This document shows, piece by piece, positions 55,974 to 61,312 of a stretch of 64,000 nt of DNA. Source of the stretch: Enoplolaimus lenunculus (lineage: Eukaryota > Nematoda > Enoplea > Enoplida > Thoracostomopsidae). The stretch is taken from assembly GCA_030248215.1 (NCBI GenBank), contig JASANG010002347.1, positions 18,775 to 82,774 of the forward strand, written 5' to 3'. Numbering within the stretch: position 1 is the stretch's first letter; every line of letters begins with the position of its first letter. The position numbers and the translations under genes were made by a program. The notes under the pieces were generated by a model. That model worked only from the letters and a program-made list of their open reading frames with translations. It was not told where the DNA came from and did no database searches.

Positions 55974-57144
55974 CGAATAACAACAACAACAACTTGTCAA
56001 ATATTCAGTGGTTAATGTTACGTTCAATGATGCCAGAAAGCCTCCAACACTGATTTTATTGTCATCTTTTTGGCATAATCGAAAGTAAGCCTACTTAACT
56101 TTTTGTGTCAGCATTCAACACACCAGCTGCTCTCGAACAGTTAAGCCTTACTACGAAGCGGGTGATCAGCTTTAGTCAAACGAATTCATGCATTTTGTTG
56201 AATTTTATGAGAAATATTTGTTAGTTGCAGCAAAAATTGAACATTTTGTAGTTTGTTATTCACACTGCGTCCCTGACCCTACGCTAATCACTAAATATGG
56301 GGGCAGTGTTTTTCTGTGGGGTAGACTATACCTGAGTTAATAGTTCTGGTTGTTAAACTAAGCGAGATCAGTAGTAAACGAAAGTGGCGTTCGGTTGAGT
56401 AGATCAAAACTTAATATAACATTCATCTTGGGCCACAGCAGAATCTGTTATACACCCATCTGGAGAGAGGGTCAGCTCATAGACGGCGCCCGACCCTAAC
56501 AATTTTTAAACAAACAATTACAAAAATATTTTGGTCATCGCACGAAGCCTCGGCCCCGGAATTTTGAAGGGCTCACCCTAGCCTGCTCCGGTACTACCTT
56601 CATCGAAACTTGACGATATCTGCTGCTTACATTCACAAATACAAACAGTAAACCATAGGCTTAGCGTTGTTGCTTAAAGCCGTACTCACACGTGCAAGTT
56701 TTGCTGCGAGAACTTGCAGCTGCCAATTGCGCGCAGAACTTGCACTTTTTCATCAGCCAACGAGAAAACGGTTGCAATAAATTCAGTGAACTTGCATGAT
56801 GACTCACGCATGTGAACGAAACCCTTATGCTTTTCAATGAATTATTTGCAGCTGCAAGTTTTTCGAATGGGATTTTATACAAAACTTGCAAGTTCAACTT
56901 GCAGCTGCAAGTTCTCGCAGCAACGACAACTTGCACATGTGAATATGGCTCAAAACAATCGAAAAGCAATAAATAAACTAAATTAATATGTGAATAAAAA
57001 TAAAATGAAAACATTAATTTAATAAAATATTAATTCTAATCAAACAAGAGTACTTACCCGATCTTTTACAGATGAACTGCGTTTACCGTTAAATGTGGTT
57101 CCAGCAACGCCGTTGTTATGCGATAATCTTGAGGTAAATGGCAT
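24781..57144 (-). CDS. Septin (septin-7/Peanut-like GTPase) with long N-terminal extension
   Basis: Septins are GTP-binding proteins that assemble into heteropolymeric filaments and rings at the cell cortex. Sixteen exons (listed individually) join in phase into 876 codons plus TAA. Residues 1-480 are a Ser/Asn/Thr-rich extension. The septin core starts at about 481: [20 protein letters not shown] (a polybasic membrane-binding segment), G1 GQSGLGKS (510-517), switch Thr in EKTVK (about 546), G3 DTPGFGD (569-575), [12 protein letters not shown]4 AKAD (651-654), FAVVGSN and the septin unique element [13 protein letters not shown]. Residues about 785-870 form a charged coiled coil. The core and coiled coil point to the SEPT7/Pnut class; the Gln in the P-loop resembles the SEPT3/9 class. 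The key GTPase residues are present. The gene spans 32 kb because its introns are filled with MITEs. Start: the ATG at 57144 has an in-frame TAA eight codons upstream. An alternative C-terminus is listed separately. Confidence 0.93.
25380..25740. mobile_element. Family Q sequence, septin intron
   Basis: GCATGCAACTCGGTATATTC, CCCCCTCATTTAGGAGGGGA and GACAGTTGCACATTCATGCC resemble 28910-29340 (TACCCAGTTGGATACTC, CCCCCTTTAAATAAGGGGAG). Probably two copies of one element; boundaries unclear. Confidence 0.45.
25947..26003 (-). CDS. Septin exon 15 (coiled coil)
   Basis: Acceptor GTGTTTTAG, donor GAG|GTTAGT, 57 nt, phase 0 both sides. Encodes [19 protein letters not shown], continuing the heptads. 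Confidence 0.9.
26759..26837 (-). CDS. Septin exon 14 (coiled coil)
   Basis: Acceptor AGTTTCAG, donor AAT|GTAAGT. Encodes [18 protein letters not shown] and ATEAEMEN, the start of the C-terminal coiled coil, equivalent to PLAQMEEERREH of SEPT7. Confidence 0.92.
26898..27054. mobile_element. Family A element, septin intron
   Basis: CCTAAGCCTAAGCGTAAG interior and right end TCGCCCCTGATCTTTGCATA; left end degraded. Confidence 0.6.
27205..27637. mobile_element. Family J element, septin intron
   Basis: Inverted ends CAGGGTGCAACCGGAATT and AATTCCGGTTGCACCATG, about 430 bp, with repeated ACCGGAACCGG near both edges. Confidence 0.7.
27667..27780 (-). CDS. Septin exon 13
   Basis: Acceptor TTGTTTTAG. 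Encodes (R)[18 protein letters not shown], then [19 protein letters not shown]; the end of the septin core. Donor AA|GTATTC completes a Lys codon with exon 14. Confidence 0.92.
28157..28208 (-). CDS. Septin exon 12 (52-nt exon)
   Basis: Acceptor TTTTTTCAG, donor AG|GTGAGC. Encodes V then [16 protein letters not shown], matching VEN.EHCDF..LR.MLIR of septins. Too short for ordinary ORF lists. Confidence 0.92.
28788..28884 (-). CDS. Septin exon 11 (unique element)
   Basis: Acceptor TTTTTGCAG, donor G|GTACTG. Encodes [18 protein letters not shown] then [14 protein letters not shown], equivalent to the PLAVVGSN and R.YPWG segments of human septins. Confidence 0.93.
28910..29340. mobile_element. 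Family Q sequence, septin intron
   Basis: GAGTGCATGATGCAAGAGTG through ACCCCCTTTAAATAAGGGGA to TTCATACTCTTGTCAAAAAG-type inverse motifs; shares blocks with 25380-25740. Confidence 0.45.
29590..30070. mobile_element. Family D element expanded by a 22-bp tandem array, septin intron
   Basis: Left end CACTGTAAATTCCAGTGAGT; from about 29660 to 30050 the unit TTTAGTTGATTCTCACTCTG repeats about 18 times with T/C and G/C variants (GATTCTCA versus GATTGTCA; CTCTGAG versus CTCTGGG). The right end is degraded. Confidence 0.85.
30150..30236 (-). CDS. Septin exon 10
   Basis: Acceptor AATTTTAG, donor AAG|GTACTT. Encodes [19 protein letters not shown] and [10 protein letters not shown], the acidic loop region of septins. 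Confidence 0.92.
30415..30860. mobile_element. Family K element with 20-bp minisatellite, septin intron
   Basis: CCGTCACCCGTCCGGCGCCG region, then about 16 units of the 20-mer GACGCACGGTGACGGACAGC from 30513 to 30828, then AATATAGCGGAACCCTT, the inverse of the K left end. All three minus-strand frames are open across the array, so ORFs there are not evidence for a gene. Confidence 0.8.
30910..31027 (-). CDS. Septin exon 9 (AKAD)
   Basis: Acceptor TTCATTTTAG, donor ACT|GTAAGC. Encodes [19 protein letters not shown] then [20 protein letters not shown], containing the G4 motif AKAD. Confidence 0.94.
30985..31612 (-). repeat. Partial tandem copies of septin exon 9 in its upstream intron
   Basis: Exon 9's first part with its acceptor (30985-31027) recurs at 31141-31195 and 31387-31440, with shorter pieces near 31310 and 31540. 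The units at 31141 and 31387 are 246 bp apart and include part of a family F element. Copies keep TTTTAG|CCTTAAAGCGATTG but stop before the AKAD motif, so they are decoy exon starts. Confidence 0.8.
31885..32012. mobile_element. Family G element, degraded, septin intron
   Basis: GGGGCTTAGCCCCCTGG and CCTTGCTTGTAAGTCATCGA; ends eroded. Confidence 0.6.
32077..32214 (-). CDS. Septin exon 8
   Basis: Acceptor TTGATTTCAG, donor GG|GTACGT. Encodes [20 protein letters not shown] and [18 protein letters not shown], the septin region between G3 and G4. Confidence 0.92.
32527..32623 (+). repeat. ATT/TTG microsatellite
   Basis: TTATTATTATTATTATTATT changes to TTGTTGTTGTTGTTGTTG. It lies in a septin intron ten bases from the exon 7 donor. 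Confidence 0.9.
32633..32733 (-). CDS. Septin exon 7 (switch II, DTPG)
   Basis: Acceptor ACTTTTAAAG, donor TG|GTAAGT. Encodes [15 protein letters not shown] then [17 protein letters not shown], the septin G3 region. The downstream intron opens about ten bases before a long CAA/TAA microsatellite. Confidence 0.93.
33183..33328. mobile_element. Family P element
   Basis: GTGGCGGATCCGAAAATTTC, then GAGCGAGAAACCGAAACGCA and TAATACTAAATCTTAATAC. Same core at 46377-46540, 51333-51480 and 60980-61060. Confidence 0.6.
33329..33697. mobile_element. Family J element, septin intron
   Basis: Starts CAGGATGCAATCCCG and ends GGAATTCCGGTTGCCCCT. It lies only 82 bases downstream of septin exon 6 in gene orientation and abuts a family-P element. 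Confidence 0.6.
33779..33894 (-). CDS. Septin exon 6 (P-loop)
   Basis: Acceptor GCTTTCAG. Encodes [20 protein letters not shown] and ends KNTLEKTVK. Two donors are possible: AAG|GTTCGA keeps the SEPT7 spacing between KTV and DTPG exactly, while ACG|GTTAAG would remove two residues. The first was chosen. Confidence 0.9.
34100..34620. other. Repeat-like intron 5 sequence of the septin
   Basis: TTCGTTCGAGCAGAAAATTG, TGTTCCTGTTAATG, TTTTTGTTCCAACA and TTGTTCCAGCAAACC recur in diverged form, resembling the edges of family J. No exon visible. Confidence 0.4.
34643..35161 (-). CDS. Septin exon 5 (end of extension, start of septin core)
   Basis: 519 nt. The reading frame runs from [16 protein letters not shown] through a Ser/Pro/Thr-rich stretch to [16 protein letters not shown] and [10 protein letters not shown], which is diagnostic of a septin. 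Donor G|GTAAGT. The acceptor was chosen by phase (AAATTGAG|CT); it sits in sequence resembling the end of MITE family G, so the exact 5' edge is uncertain. Confidence 0.88.
35320..35850. mobile_element. Family F left part followed by family H element, septin intron 4
   Basis: TATTTTCAAATGTGTATAGC with ACCAGTTAGTGAT is F; from 35512 TCTAAAAGCTTAAACTAA begins family H (compare 4810). An F-type end, GCACATTTGAGAATGCAGG, follows at 35848, suggesting H inserted into F. Confidence 0.55.
36329..36476 (-). CDS. Septin exon 4 (N-terminal extension)
   Basis: Acceptor CTTCTATAG, donor ACAG|GTGGAT, phase 0 to 1. Encodes [32 protein letters not shown] and [11 protein letters not shown]; no domain. Confidence 0.65.
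36566..36735. mobile_element. Family R element, septin intron 3
   Basis: Ends CAGGGGCGTCCGTAG and GTGGGGACGCCCTTG; interior TCTACAATTGCAATTGCGAT. A right-end fragment (GCGGGCACGCCCTTG) occurs at 526-541. Confidence 0.6.
36733..36805 (+). repeat. TATA-rich low-complexity tract
   Basis: ATATATATGTTATATA repeats directly after a family R element. Confidence 0.85.
36984..37364. mobile_element. Family K element with 52-bp minisatellite, septin intron 3
   Basis: Ends AGGGTTGCGCTATATTCG and AAAAGTATAGCGCAACCCT are inverse. The interior is a 52-bp unit containing GTACGGGTGACGGATGGTGT and CGGTGACGGACAGCGCC, repeated four to five times with variants. Confidence 0.85.
37609..37862. mobile_element. Family O element (AATAGCAGATTG ends)
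   Basis: Inverted ends GTCGTAGGCCAATCTGCTAT and AATAGCAGATTGACGTACGAC, about 250 bp. A half copy with the same right end (AGCAGATTGGTTTACGAC) lies at 62160-62250. Confidence 0.75.
38297..38475. mobile_element. Family N element (GTGCAAGTTTTTGCTGCGAG)
   Basis: CCTATTCACACGTGCAAG and GCTGCGAGAACTTGCAGCTG, with inverse GTAGCTGCAAGTTCTCG. Confidence 0.65.
38640..38868 (+). other. Open plus-strand stretch in septin intron 3
   Basis: Reads [20 protein letters not shown] then [20 protein letters not shown] with protein-like composition, running into a family G element. It is antisense to the septin. SKAGKTGS is faintly like a nucleotide- or PAPS-binding loop, but there are no further exons or splice logic. 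Perhaps a gene fragment. Confidence 0.25.
38868..39020. mobile_element. Family G element, reversed, septin intron 3
   Basis: CCCGCAGCCAGCTCATCG to GTAGCTACGGGCCC with TTGACTTACAAGCAAAGTTG inside. Confidence 0.7.
39439..39571. mobile_element. Family C element, septin intron
   Basis: CAGTGCAAAAAACGGTGAGT to CACCATTTTTTGCAGCG. Confidence 0.7.
39645..40048. mobile_element. Family J element, septin intron
   Basis: Starts CAGGGTTCAACCGGAATTCC and ends CCGGTTAAAGTTCAACGG. Interior pieces such as TTCCTGTTCCGG repeat in both orientations. Confidence 0.6.
40419..40572. mobile_element. Family G element, septin intron 3
   Basis: GCCCGTAGCCAAGG to GCAAGGTGAGTTGGCTACAG. It follows GC- and C-rich sequence at 40318-40350 (CCCGCCCCCCCCCGGGGCGC). 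Confidence 0.75.
41061..41249. mobile_element. Family B element, septin intron
   Basis: Ends GGCCAATGTTACTTTTACAG and GGCCCTAAAAGTAACTGTGG, with two CTAAGCCTAAGC blocks. Confidence 0.75.
41649..41812. mobile_element. Family G element, septin intron 3
   Basis: GGCCCGCAGCTAAGGGGGG to GAGCTGGCTATACGGG. Confidence 0.75.
41815..42960. other. Septin intron 3 sequence, palindromic pieces
   Basis: 42440-42560 holds CTGATTTGG/CCAAATCAG inverted repeats flanked by GATTGGTTAACG and CGTCAACCAATGG; 42570-42720 holds GTAATTCAGC inverted pairs. Two likely degraded small MITEs; the rest is plain AT-rich sequence. Confidence 0.4.
43111..43463 (-). CDS. Septin exon 3 (N-terminal extension)
   Basis: Acceptor CACCTACAG|AT completes the split codon; donor ACG|GTAAGT. 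Encodes [20 protein letters not shown] and a poly-Asn run ([11 protein letters not shown]), so low-complexity and Ser/Asn-rich. Confidence 0.7.
43282..43322 (+). repeat. Short TTA-rich coding tract (poly-Asn)
   Basis: Within septin exon 3; encodes the Asn run on the minus strand. Confidence 0.6.
43508..43707. mobile_element. Family F element, septin intron 2
   Basis: GGGCCTGTATTTTGAAATGT to ACACATTTGAGAATACGG. Lies 44 bases upstream of septin exon 3 in gene orientation. Confidence 0.8.
43811..44000. mobile_element. Family F element, septin intron 2
   Basis: GTATTCTCAAATGTGTGTAG to CACAGTTGAGAATACGG; inner CTAACTGATGATAGGTGC. Confidence 0.75.
44135..44329. mobile_element. Family D element, septin intron 2
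   Basis: CACTGTAAATTTCACAGAGC to AAATCATTGCAATTTACAGTG. Confidence 0.75.
44536..44956 (-). CDS. Septin exon 2 (N-terminal extension)
   Basis: Acceptor ATTTTCAAAG, donor AAAG|GTGCTG, phase 0 to 1, 421 nt open. Encodes [20 protein letters not shown] and onward; polar, Asn/Ser-rich, likely disordered. Confidence 0.7.
45155..45360 (+). repeat. ATATAAATATAT low-complexity tract
   Basis: Degenerate ATAAATATA and ATATACATA units, septin intron 1. Confidence 0.85.
45619..45782. mobile_element. Family G element, septin intron 1
   Basis: GAAGCCAAGGGGGGTGGG to GAGAGCCGGCTACGGGTC; central CCTTGCTTGAAAGTCACTAG. Confidence 0.75.
45813..46219. mobile_element. Family F element split by a family B element
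   Basis: F runs from GGCCGCATTCTCAAATGTGC and its other end (CATTTGAGAATAGACGCC) appears at 46202 after B (46017-46200, GCCAATGTTACTTTTAGGAC to GGCCTTAAAAGTAACATGAG). B is therefore younger than this F copy. Confidence 0.75.
46377..46540. mobile_element. Family P element
   Basis: GTGGCGAATCCAGAAATTTC and GAGCGAGAAGCCAAACGCAA with TAGCACTAAATCTTAATG. Confidence 0.6.
46800..46885 (+). repeat. TATATAT low-complexity tract
   Basis: ATATTATATATTATATACTA type units, septin intron 1. Confidence 0.85.
47088..48050. mobile_element. Family D remnant with family E inserted
   Basis: Left part CACTGTCAACTCCAGTGAGT (47088) is interrupted by a complete E (47283-47744). Further D-like sequence (CACTAGCTAAGTTGATTTTT) resumes near 48000. 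E is younger. Confidence 0.55.
47283..47744. mobile_element. Family E element, septin intron 1
   Basis: Perfect inverted ends TTAAGTACTGTATTGACCCG and CGGGTCAATACAGTACTTAA, then GAATAAGAGGGGG. About 460 bp. Confidence 0.85.
48617..48868. mobile_element. Family D element, septin intron 1
   Basis: CACTGTTAATTCCGATGAGT to CTCACTGAAATTTACAGTG. Confidence 0.7.
48870..49690. other. AT-rich septin intron 1 sequence
   Basis: No repeat or exon recognised over about 800 bp. Confidence 0.5.
49698..49918. mobile_element. Family F element, septin intron 1
   Basis: CCCGTATTGTCAAATTTGTA to GCATTTGAGAATATGGGCC. Confidence 0.8.
50099..50157 (+). repeat. AAT microsatellite
   Basis: About 20 uninterrupted AAT units in septin intron 1. 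Confidence 0.95.
50378..50541. mobile_element. Family G element, reversed, septin intron 1
   Basis: GCCCGTAGCCAGCTCACCAT to CTTGGCTACGGGCCC. A degraded relative follows at 50675-50790. Confidence 0.8.
51333..51480. mobile_element. Family P element beside a TTG microsatellite
   Basis: GTGACGAATCTAAACATTAC and GAGCGAGAAGCCAAACGCAA; directly followed by the TTG array. Confidence 0.55.
51509..51610 (+). repeat. TTG microsatellite
   Basis: About 30 TTG units with a few interruptions, septin intron 1, next to a family P element. Confidence 0.95.
52130..52791. mobile_element. Family F element split by a family E element, septin intron 1
   Basis: F ends GGCCTATATTCTCAAATGG and ATCTGAGAATACCGGC. 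E occupies 52223-52674 (TACTGTAGTGACCCGAATAA to TTCGGGTCAATACAGTA). The insertion point in F differs from the 12.3-kb case. Confidence 0.8.
53131..53295. mobile_element. Family G element, septin intron 1
   Basis: GGGCCCGTAGCCAAGGGG to GTGAGCTGGCTACGGGCC. Confidence 0.85.
53456..53612. mobile_element. Family G element, septin intron 1
   Basis: GGACTCGTAGCCAAGGAGG to AGGTGAGCTAGCTACAGACC. Confidence 0.7.
53615..54600. other. Septin intron 1 sequence, nothing assigned
   Basis: AT-rich; short minus-strand open stretches (54240-54461) without splice or domain support. Confidence 0.4.
54717..54910. mobile_element. Family A element, septin intron 1
   Basis: Ends GGCCGATGTAAAAAACAGG and CCCCTGATCTTTATATGGGCC, with TTAGGC-like interior. 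Confidence 0.7.
55275..55442. mobile_element. Family G element, degraded, septin intron 1
   Basis: ACCCATAGCCGGACAGC, then AACCTTGTTTGTAAGTCATC, to ATTTGGCTACGAGTTTG. Confidence 0.6.
55704..55993 (+). repeat. Long CAA microsatellite
   Basis: About 95 CAA-type units with CGA and GCA variants. All frames look open (poly-Q, poly-N, poly-T), which is a composition effect. In septin intron 1. Confidence 0.95.
56680..56952. mobile_element. Family N element, septin intron 1
   Basis: Left GCCGTACTCACACGTGCAAG, right CAACTTGCACATGTGAATATGGC; inner GCTGCGAGAACTTGCAGCTG and its inverse. It ends about 100 bases downstream of septin exon 1 in gene orientation. Confidence 0.8.
57058..57144 (-). CDS. Septin exon 1 (start)
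   Basis: Begins ATGCCATTTACC, encodes [20 protein letters not shown] and KRSSSVKDR, and ends at donor CGG|GTAAGTA in phase 0. An in-frame TAA lies just upstream. Linked to exon 2 by phase across a 12.1-kb intron, so assignment to the septin rests on phase and composition. Confidence 0.62.
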
Positions 57145-57576
57145 TTGTTTCGAAATAGTTTTTGCTTATTCTTCAGTGTTTAGTGATATTTTAAAATATA
57201 ATTAAGTAGACAACCTGTATCTGAGATGTGTTCTGTGCAATTTCTTCCCGTTATTGGCTCGTGTCCATTTTCCCCTACTCTTTTTCGGTAAGCGTCCGCC
57301 AGTCGGCATTTATCCAAAAATGGTTGAATTTTGAAAATTTTGCGTATTAGAGTTTCTCGTGATTTGCTCGTAGCCCAGCATCCTGCTACTACGAAATCTT
57401 AAATGTATTTGCGAAGATACAGAAAAAACAGCTGAACAAATATGAACCGTCAACATCACTTTTCTAAAACACATATTAAACCCGAATAATTTCAATGTTA
57501 CCCATTGGTATGTCGCATGCCAGTCTGTTATTCAGGCCAAACAAACATCACTGACTACAATTTGTTGCGCAATATT

Positions 57577-57804
57577 ATGCTTAGGCTTACGCTTAGGTTA
57601 TGCTTAGGCTAACAATTACGCTTAGGCTTATGCTTAGGCTAATAATTACGCTTAGGCTTATGCTTAGGCTAACAATTACCCTTAGGCTTATGCTTAGGCT
57701 AACAATTACGCTTAGGCTTATGCTTAGGCTAACAATTACGCTTAGGCTTATGCTTGGGCTAACAATTACGCTTAGGCTTATGCTTAGGCTAATAATTACG
57801 CTTA
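57577..57804. repeat. 30-bp TTAGGC-like minisatellite upstream of the septin
   Basis: The unit ACGCTTAGGCTTATGCTTAG plus GCTAACAATT repeats about 7.5 times with few changes. It lies 430 bp upstream of the septin ATG, in its possible promoter or 5' flank. Both strands are open across it by periodicity alone. Confidence 0.85.
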
Positions 57805-57899
57805 AGAAAATGAGTAGATTTATTAACAAGCTTTAGGACACTGCTGTGCGACAAGTTGTCGGGTGACGAATTGCCGTAGAATCGCAAACAAATTATGCG

Positions 57900-58026
57900 A
57901 TTTGTAATGTTACTGAATTATTTGCAGCAACACGTTTTTTTACTTTATTTTCGCATACAAGTTGCACGTAAAAATTGCAACAGCAAATGATTGCAGCAAA
58001 ACCTTGCTCGTGTGAACGTGGCTTAA
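57900..58026. mobile_element. Family N element, partial
   Basis: TTTGCAGCAACACG and GCAGCAAAACCTTGCTCGTG with right end GTGTGAACGTGGCTTA. Confidence 0.55.
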
Positions 58027-58483
58027 TTATTCTTATATTTAATTGGTCAAGTTCAACTTTACCAGCAGAAGGTCGCAAAGGCACATGACATTTCTTAGTG
58101 TTCAATTGTTACCGTACTACTGGTTTACTTATCCCACAAATAGTTTTTACCAGAACCCATAATGATCAATTAAAATAAGTCTGGTTTAGGTTTACTCTTA
58201 GACCGAGACCTACGCTTTGCCTTAGAAATGATATAAACACCAATAGGGAGGACTCATGGTCACCATCAACCCACCCTGGGCCTACGCATAATCCAGGGGT
58301 AAGATTTCGGTTCAGGCTTAGGCTTTAGACTTTGCCAACCCTGGGACTATGCCTAATCTTGAGGATAAGACTTGGGCTAAGGCTAAGGTTTAGGTTAATC
58401 CAAGGCTTTTCCAAGCCTGTACTTATGCCTATTCCTGGGTAACATACGGGTTTAGGCTTCGGCTGCCCTAGGATTCGTCAAGC

Positions 58484-58693
58484 CGGCCAATGTAAAGAAC
58501 AAGGGCGGAACAGTATTAAAAGCATATTCCTAAACCTAAGCCTGAGTCTAAGTCTAAGCCTAAGCGTAGAAATGAGGATATTCCTAAGCCTAAGCCTAAG
58601 CGTAAGCCAAAGCAAAAAATCAGTCTATTAGCTTAAGCGTACTCTTTTCTAGTCCTACAGAAAAACGTTCCGCACCTGATCTTTACATGGACC
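58484..58693. mobile_element. Family A element, upstream of septin
   Basis: Ends GGCCAATGTAAAGAACAAGG and ACCTGATCTTTACATGGACC; interior with two CCTAAGCCTAAGCC blocks. Confidence 0.75.
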
Positions 58694-59196
58694 ATTAAGC
58701 CTAAGCGTATACCTAACGCGGGGGTAAAACGTTGGTTTAGGCTTAGGCTTAGTCCTGGACTTTTCCAAGCCTGATCTCAAGCCAAATCCGCAAGTAAAGT
58801 GTACAGCAACCATGGGAAGCTTTGTCTATTAACAAATGAGCATTAGCGTGCAAAGAAAAGTATACAACAAATCAACGTTACAACCACCTAAAACGTAAAC
58901 AACGCCTCGGTCATTTACAGAATCAAACCAAAAACCGTATTTGACTTCAAACTGGTTTTGTCGCGTACCAGATGCCAAACAGGTTTCTAAGGTTATGTCG
59001 AGGTTAAATTTCTCACCAAATAGGGGGCAAGTGTCTTGAAGTCTCTCAATTTATCATTTTTGCTCGGCATTCGGAGTGAATTTCAATATTTGTTTCAACT
59101 TTTGTTTTCAATGTTTCAGCTCTGGCACGCTTTTTCCAACGTTTATGGCTTGGGTAGAACCAGTAGGCCTAAATACATATAAGCTTTTCTTTAACT

Positions 59197-59414
59197 TCGT
59201 ATTGTCAAATTTGTGTAACACGTAGCACCAACTGATGAAAGGTTTTGGAACATTCAAATCACTGAACGAAGATGTTAAGAATTCATAACAATTTTCAAAT
59301 TTAATTTATCCTGTTTATTTGCAATATTTGAGATTTGCAACCGCAACAGTTCGTGAGTTTGAAAACCTATTACTAACTGGTGATTGAATGCTATACATAT
59401 TTGAGAATATGGGC
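59197..59414. mobile_element. Family F element
   Basis: CGTATTGTCAAATTTGTGTA to ACATATTTGAGAATATGGGC. Confidence 0.75.
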
Positions 59415-59579
59415 ATTAATCGTAACGATAAGCTGAAGCGGATTTGTGAAAGGAACAGCACAAGAGCATTCAAATTAACTTTTAGCAGATTCTTTTTCAT
59501 TTTTTCAAAAAAATCTCGACAAAGCTTTCAAAGCGGTCATAAACTTACAAACTCACTAAATAAGCACAATGTTTATCTC

Positions 59580-59757
59580 CAGCAAAAATTCAACCGTAGT
59601 CAGAACCGGAAGTCGATTTCTGTCGAAACCGAAACGGGATAGACATCCGGTTGCATGGTTGACACCTCCCTAGATTTTGCCTCCAGCATCAACCGTACCC
59701 GGAACCGGAATTCGATTTTCTGTCGAAATCTGAAACGGGATACCCTTCCGGCTGTGC
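59580..59757. mobile_element. Degraded family J-like sequence
   Basis: Two GTCGATTTCTGTCGAAACCG/ATTCGATTTTCTGTCGAAA units with ACGGGATA and ATCCGGTTGC, resembling family J edges. Tandem duplication of about 95 bases. Confidence 0.4.
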
Positions 59758-59867
59758 GTAAAATAATCTTGGTCAGAGTGTCGATTCTGCAAATATTTTG
59801 CTAATTTTGAAAATCACAAAATGATTTGATGTTAATGACAAATGATCAGTAAATGCTGACATTACTA

Positions 59868-60090
59868 GACGTATTCTCAACTGCGTGCAGCGCCTATCTA
59901 AGCCAATTAGTACTATAGGTTTTCAAACAAACGAACTGTCGCATTTGCTGAGCTGAAAATTAGCAATGGAAATAGGTTACGTAGGTTCAAAAATGTGCCA
60001 AATCAACATTTCATTGTTTACTGGTTCTTAAATTACAAAGCCAATAAACTAAACCGGTAATACATGCTACACACATTTGAGAATACGACC
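59868..60090. mobile_element. Family F element
   Basis: ACGTATTCTCAACTGCGTGC to ACACATTTGAGAATACGACC. Confidence 0.75.
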
Positions 60091-60307
60091 GTAGATCCAT
60101 CTAACGAAACTGAACATTATTGAATATAAACGGAACCCAAAAGCAAAGAAAAAATTTGCGTTAAAATTTGGCTCAGGCGTTCCGACATAGCGTATACAAG
60201 CGACCCGAAGTCAGAAGCGTAACCAGCATTTTTAGAAATTTCTGGGAAATATAACTCCTTTCCCAACTCACCCCTAGTGTCTGCTCCTGACCGGAAGTCC
60301 CGGTTTG

Positions 60308-60469
60308 TACGGGCTCCTAGCCAAGGAGGAGGGGCAGGGCGGTGAGCCCCCCGTAAAAATTTTGCCCCCCCCCCCGCTAGAAAATTTTCCAACTTGCTTG
60401 TCACTTATTGAAAACCCTTGAATACCGTCCTGAAAAATTGTCCCCTAGCAAAATGAGCTGGCTACAGGG
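60308..60469. mobile_element. Family G element
   Basis: GGGCTCCTAGCCAAGGAGG to ATGAGCTGGCTACAGGG. Confidence 0.75.
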
Positions 60470-60739
60470 TCTGGGTTCATATCATCCATAATAAACATTA
60501 GTTGTCTTGCAGTACAGTCGCTATTAAAACCTAATACGGCGCTTTGTGTTAACGGTATTAATAAGTCCACTTGCAAAACACTGCTTTTCTGATCGAAATG
60601 TAACATAACATCTAATCAAAATAACCAAAAGTAAATAAAAACTTTTCAGCTTTAACCAAAGTTTAGCTATCAAATACTATATTTAGAAACCGGTATAAAG
60701 ACGCAGGGTAACGGATCTGGTTTATTGTTGCCAAAAGCA

Positions 60740-60897
60740 CGCCTGTAGACAGCTCACCTTGCTAGGGAGCTAAAACATTTTCAAGGGTTTTTGTTCACTT
60801 ACAAGCAGGGTTGAAAATTTTCTAGGGGGGTGGTAAATTTTTTTCACGAGGAACTGAGTCCCTCCGACGCTGGCCCTAGTTTGGCTGCGGGTCCGGA
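60740..60897. mobile_element. Family G element, reversed
   Basis: CCTGTAGACAGCTCACCTTG to TTTGGCTGCGGGTCC. Confidence 0.7.
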
Positions 60898-60979
60898 CGG
60901 AGTCAATGACAACTTTTGTAGGGCCATGCCTAGTGTTGCCCGTTCCCTCTGCAAACAAAAATCTCGAGCCGCTTAGCAG

Positions 60980-61220
60980 TGGTGAATCAAGAGTGTCGCA
61001 AGTGAAGTGAGCAAGAGAAGCCAGACACAATTTTAGTATTAACTCACAACATAAAGCTTTGGTTTGTTTGGACTCGGAGCGGGATCCCATGGCTAGGATT
61101 GCCGTTAGATTTGCACGTGTCCATCAAATAGTGCAAGTGTTGTACATATGTAGTGATGAAATTTCGCGAGTGAAACGAGGAAGAAACCAGATACATTTCT
61201 GTATTGAAGACATAAACTAT
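60980..61220. mobile_element. Two degraded family P pieces
   Basis: GTGGTGAATCAAGAGTGTCG with GAGCAAGAGAAGCCAGACAC, and again GCGAGTGAAACGAGGAAGAA. Confidence 0.45.
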
Positions 61221-61312
61221 TAATCACATAGAATTTTCTAATTTTGAAATAGCTGGAAATTTATATCATGTATAAAAGCATGGAAAGGTTGTAAAACAAA
61301 TGTTAAATTAAC

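Noticed and set aside
55576-56015. Poly-Gln, poly-Asn and poly-Val ORFs
   Set aside because: CAA/TTG microsatellite translated in all frames.
57577-57804. A true chromosome end or telomere
   Set aside because: Only short TTAGGC-like units mixed with other sequence, with normal sequence on both sides.
57593-57836. 78-residue ORFs on both strands (LRLMLRLTIT, SISLSVIVSL)
   Set aside because: 30-bp TTAGGC-like minisatellite; the unit length is a multiple of three and lacks stops.
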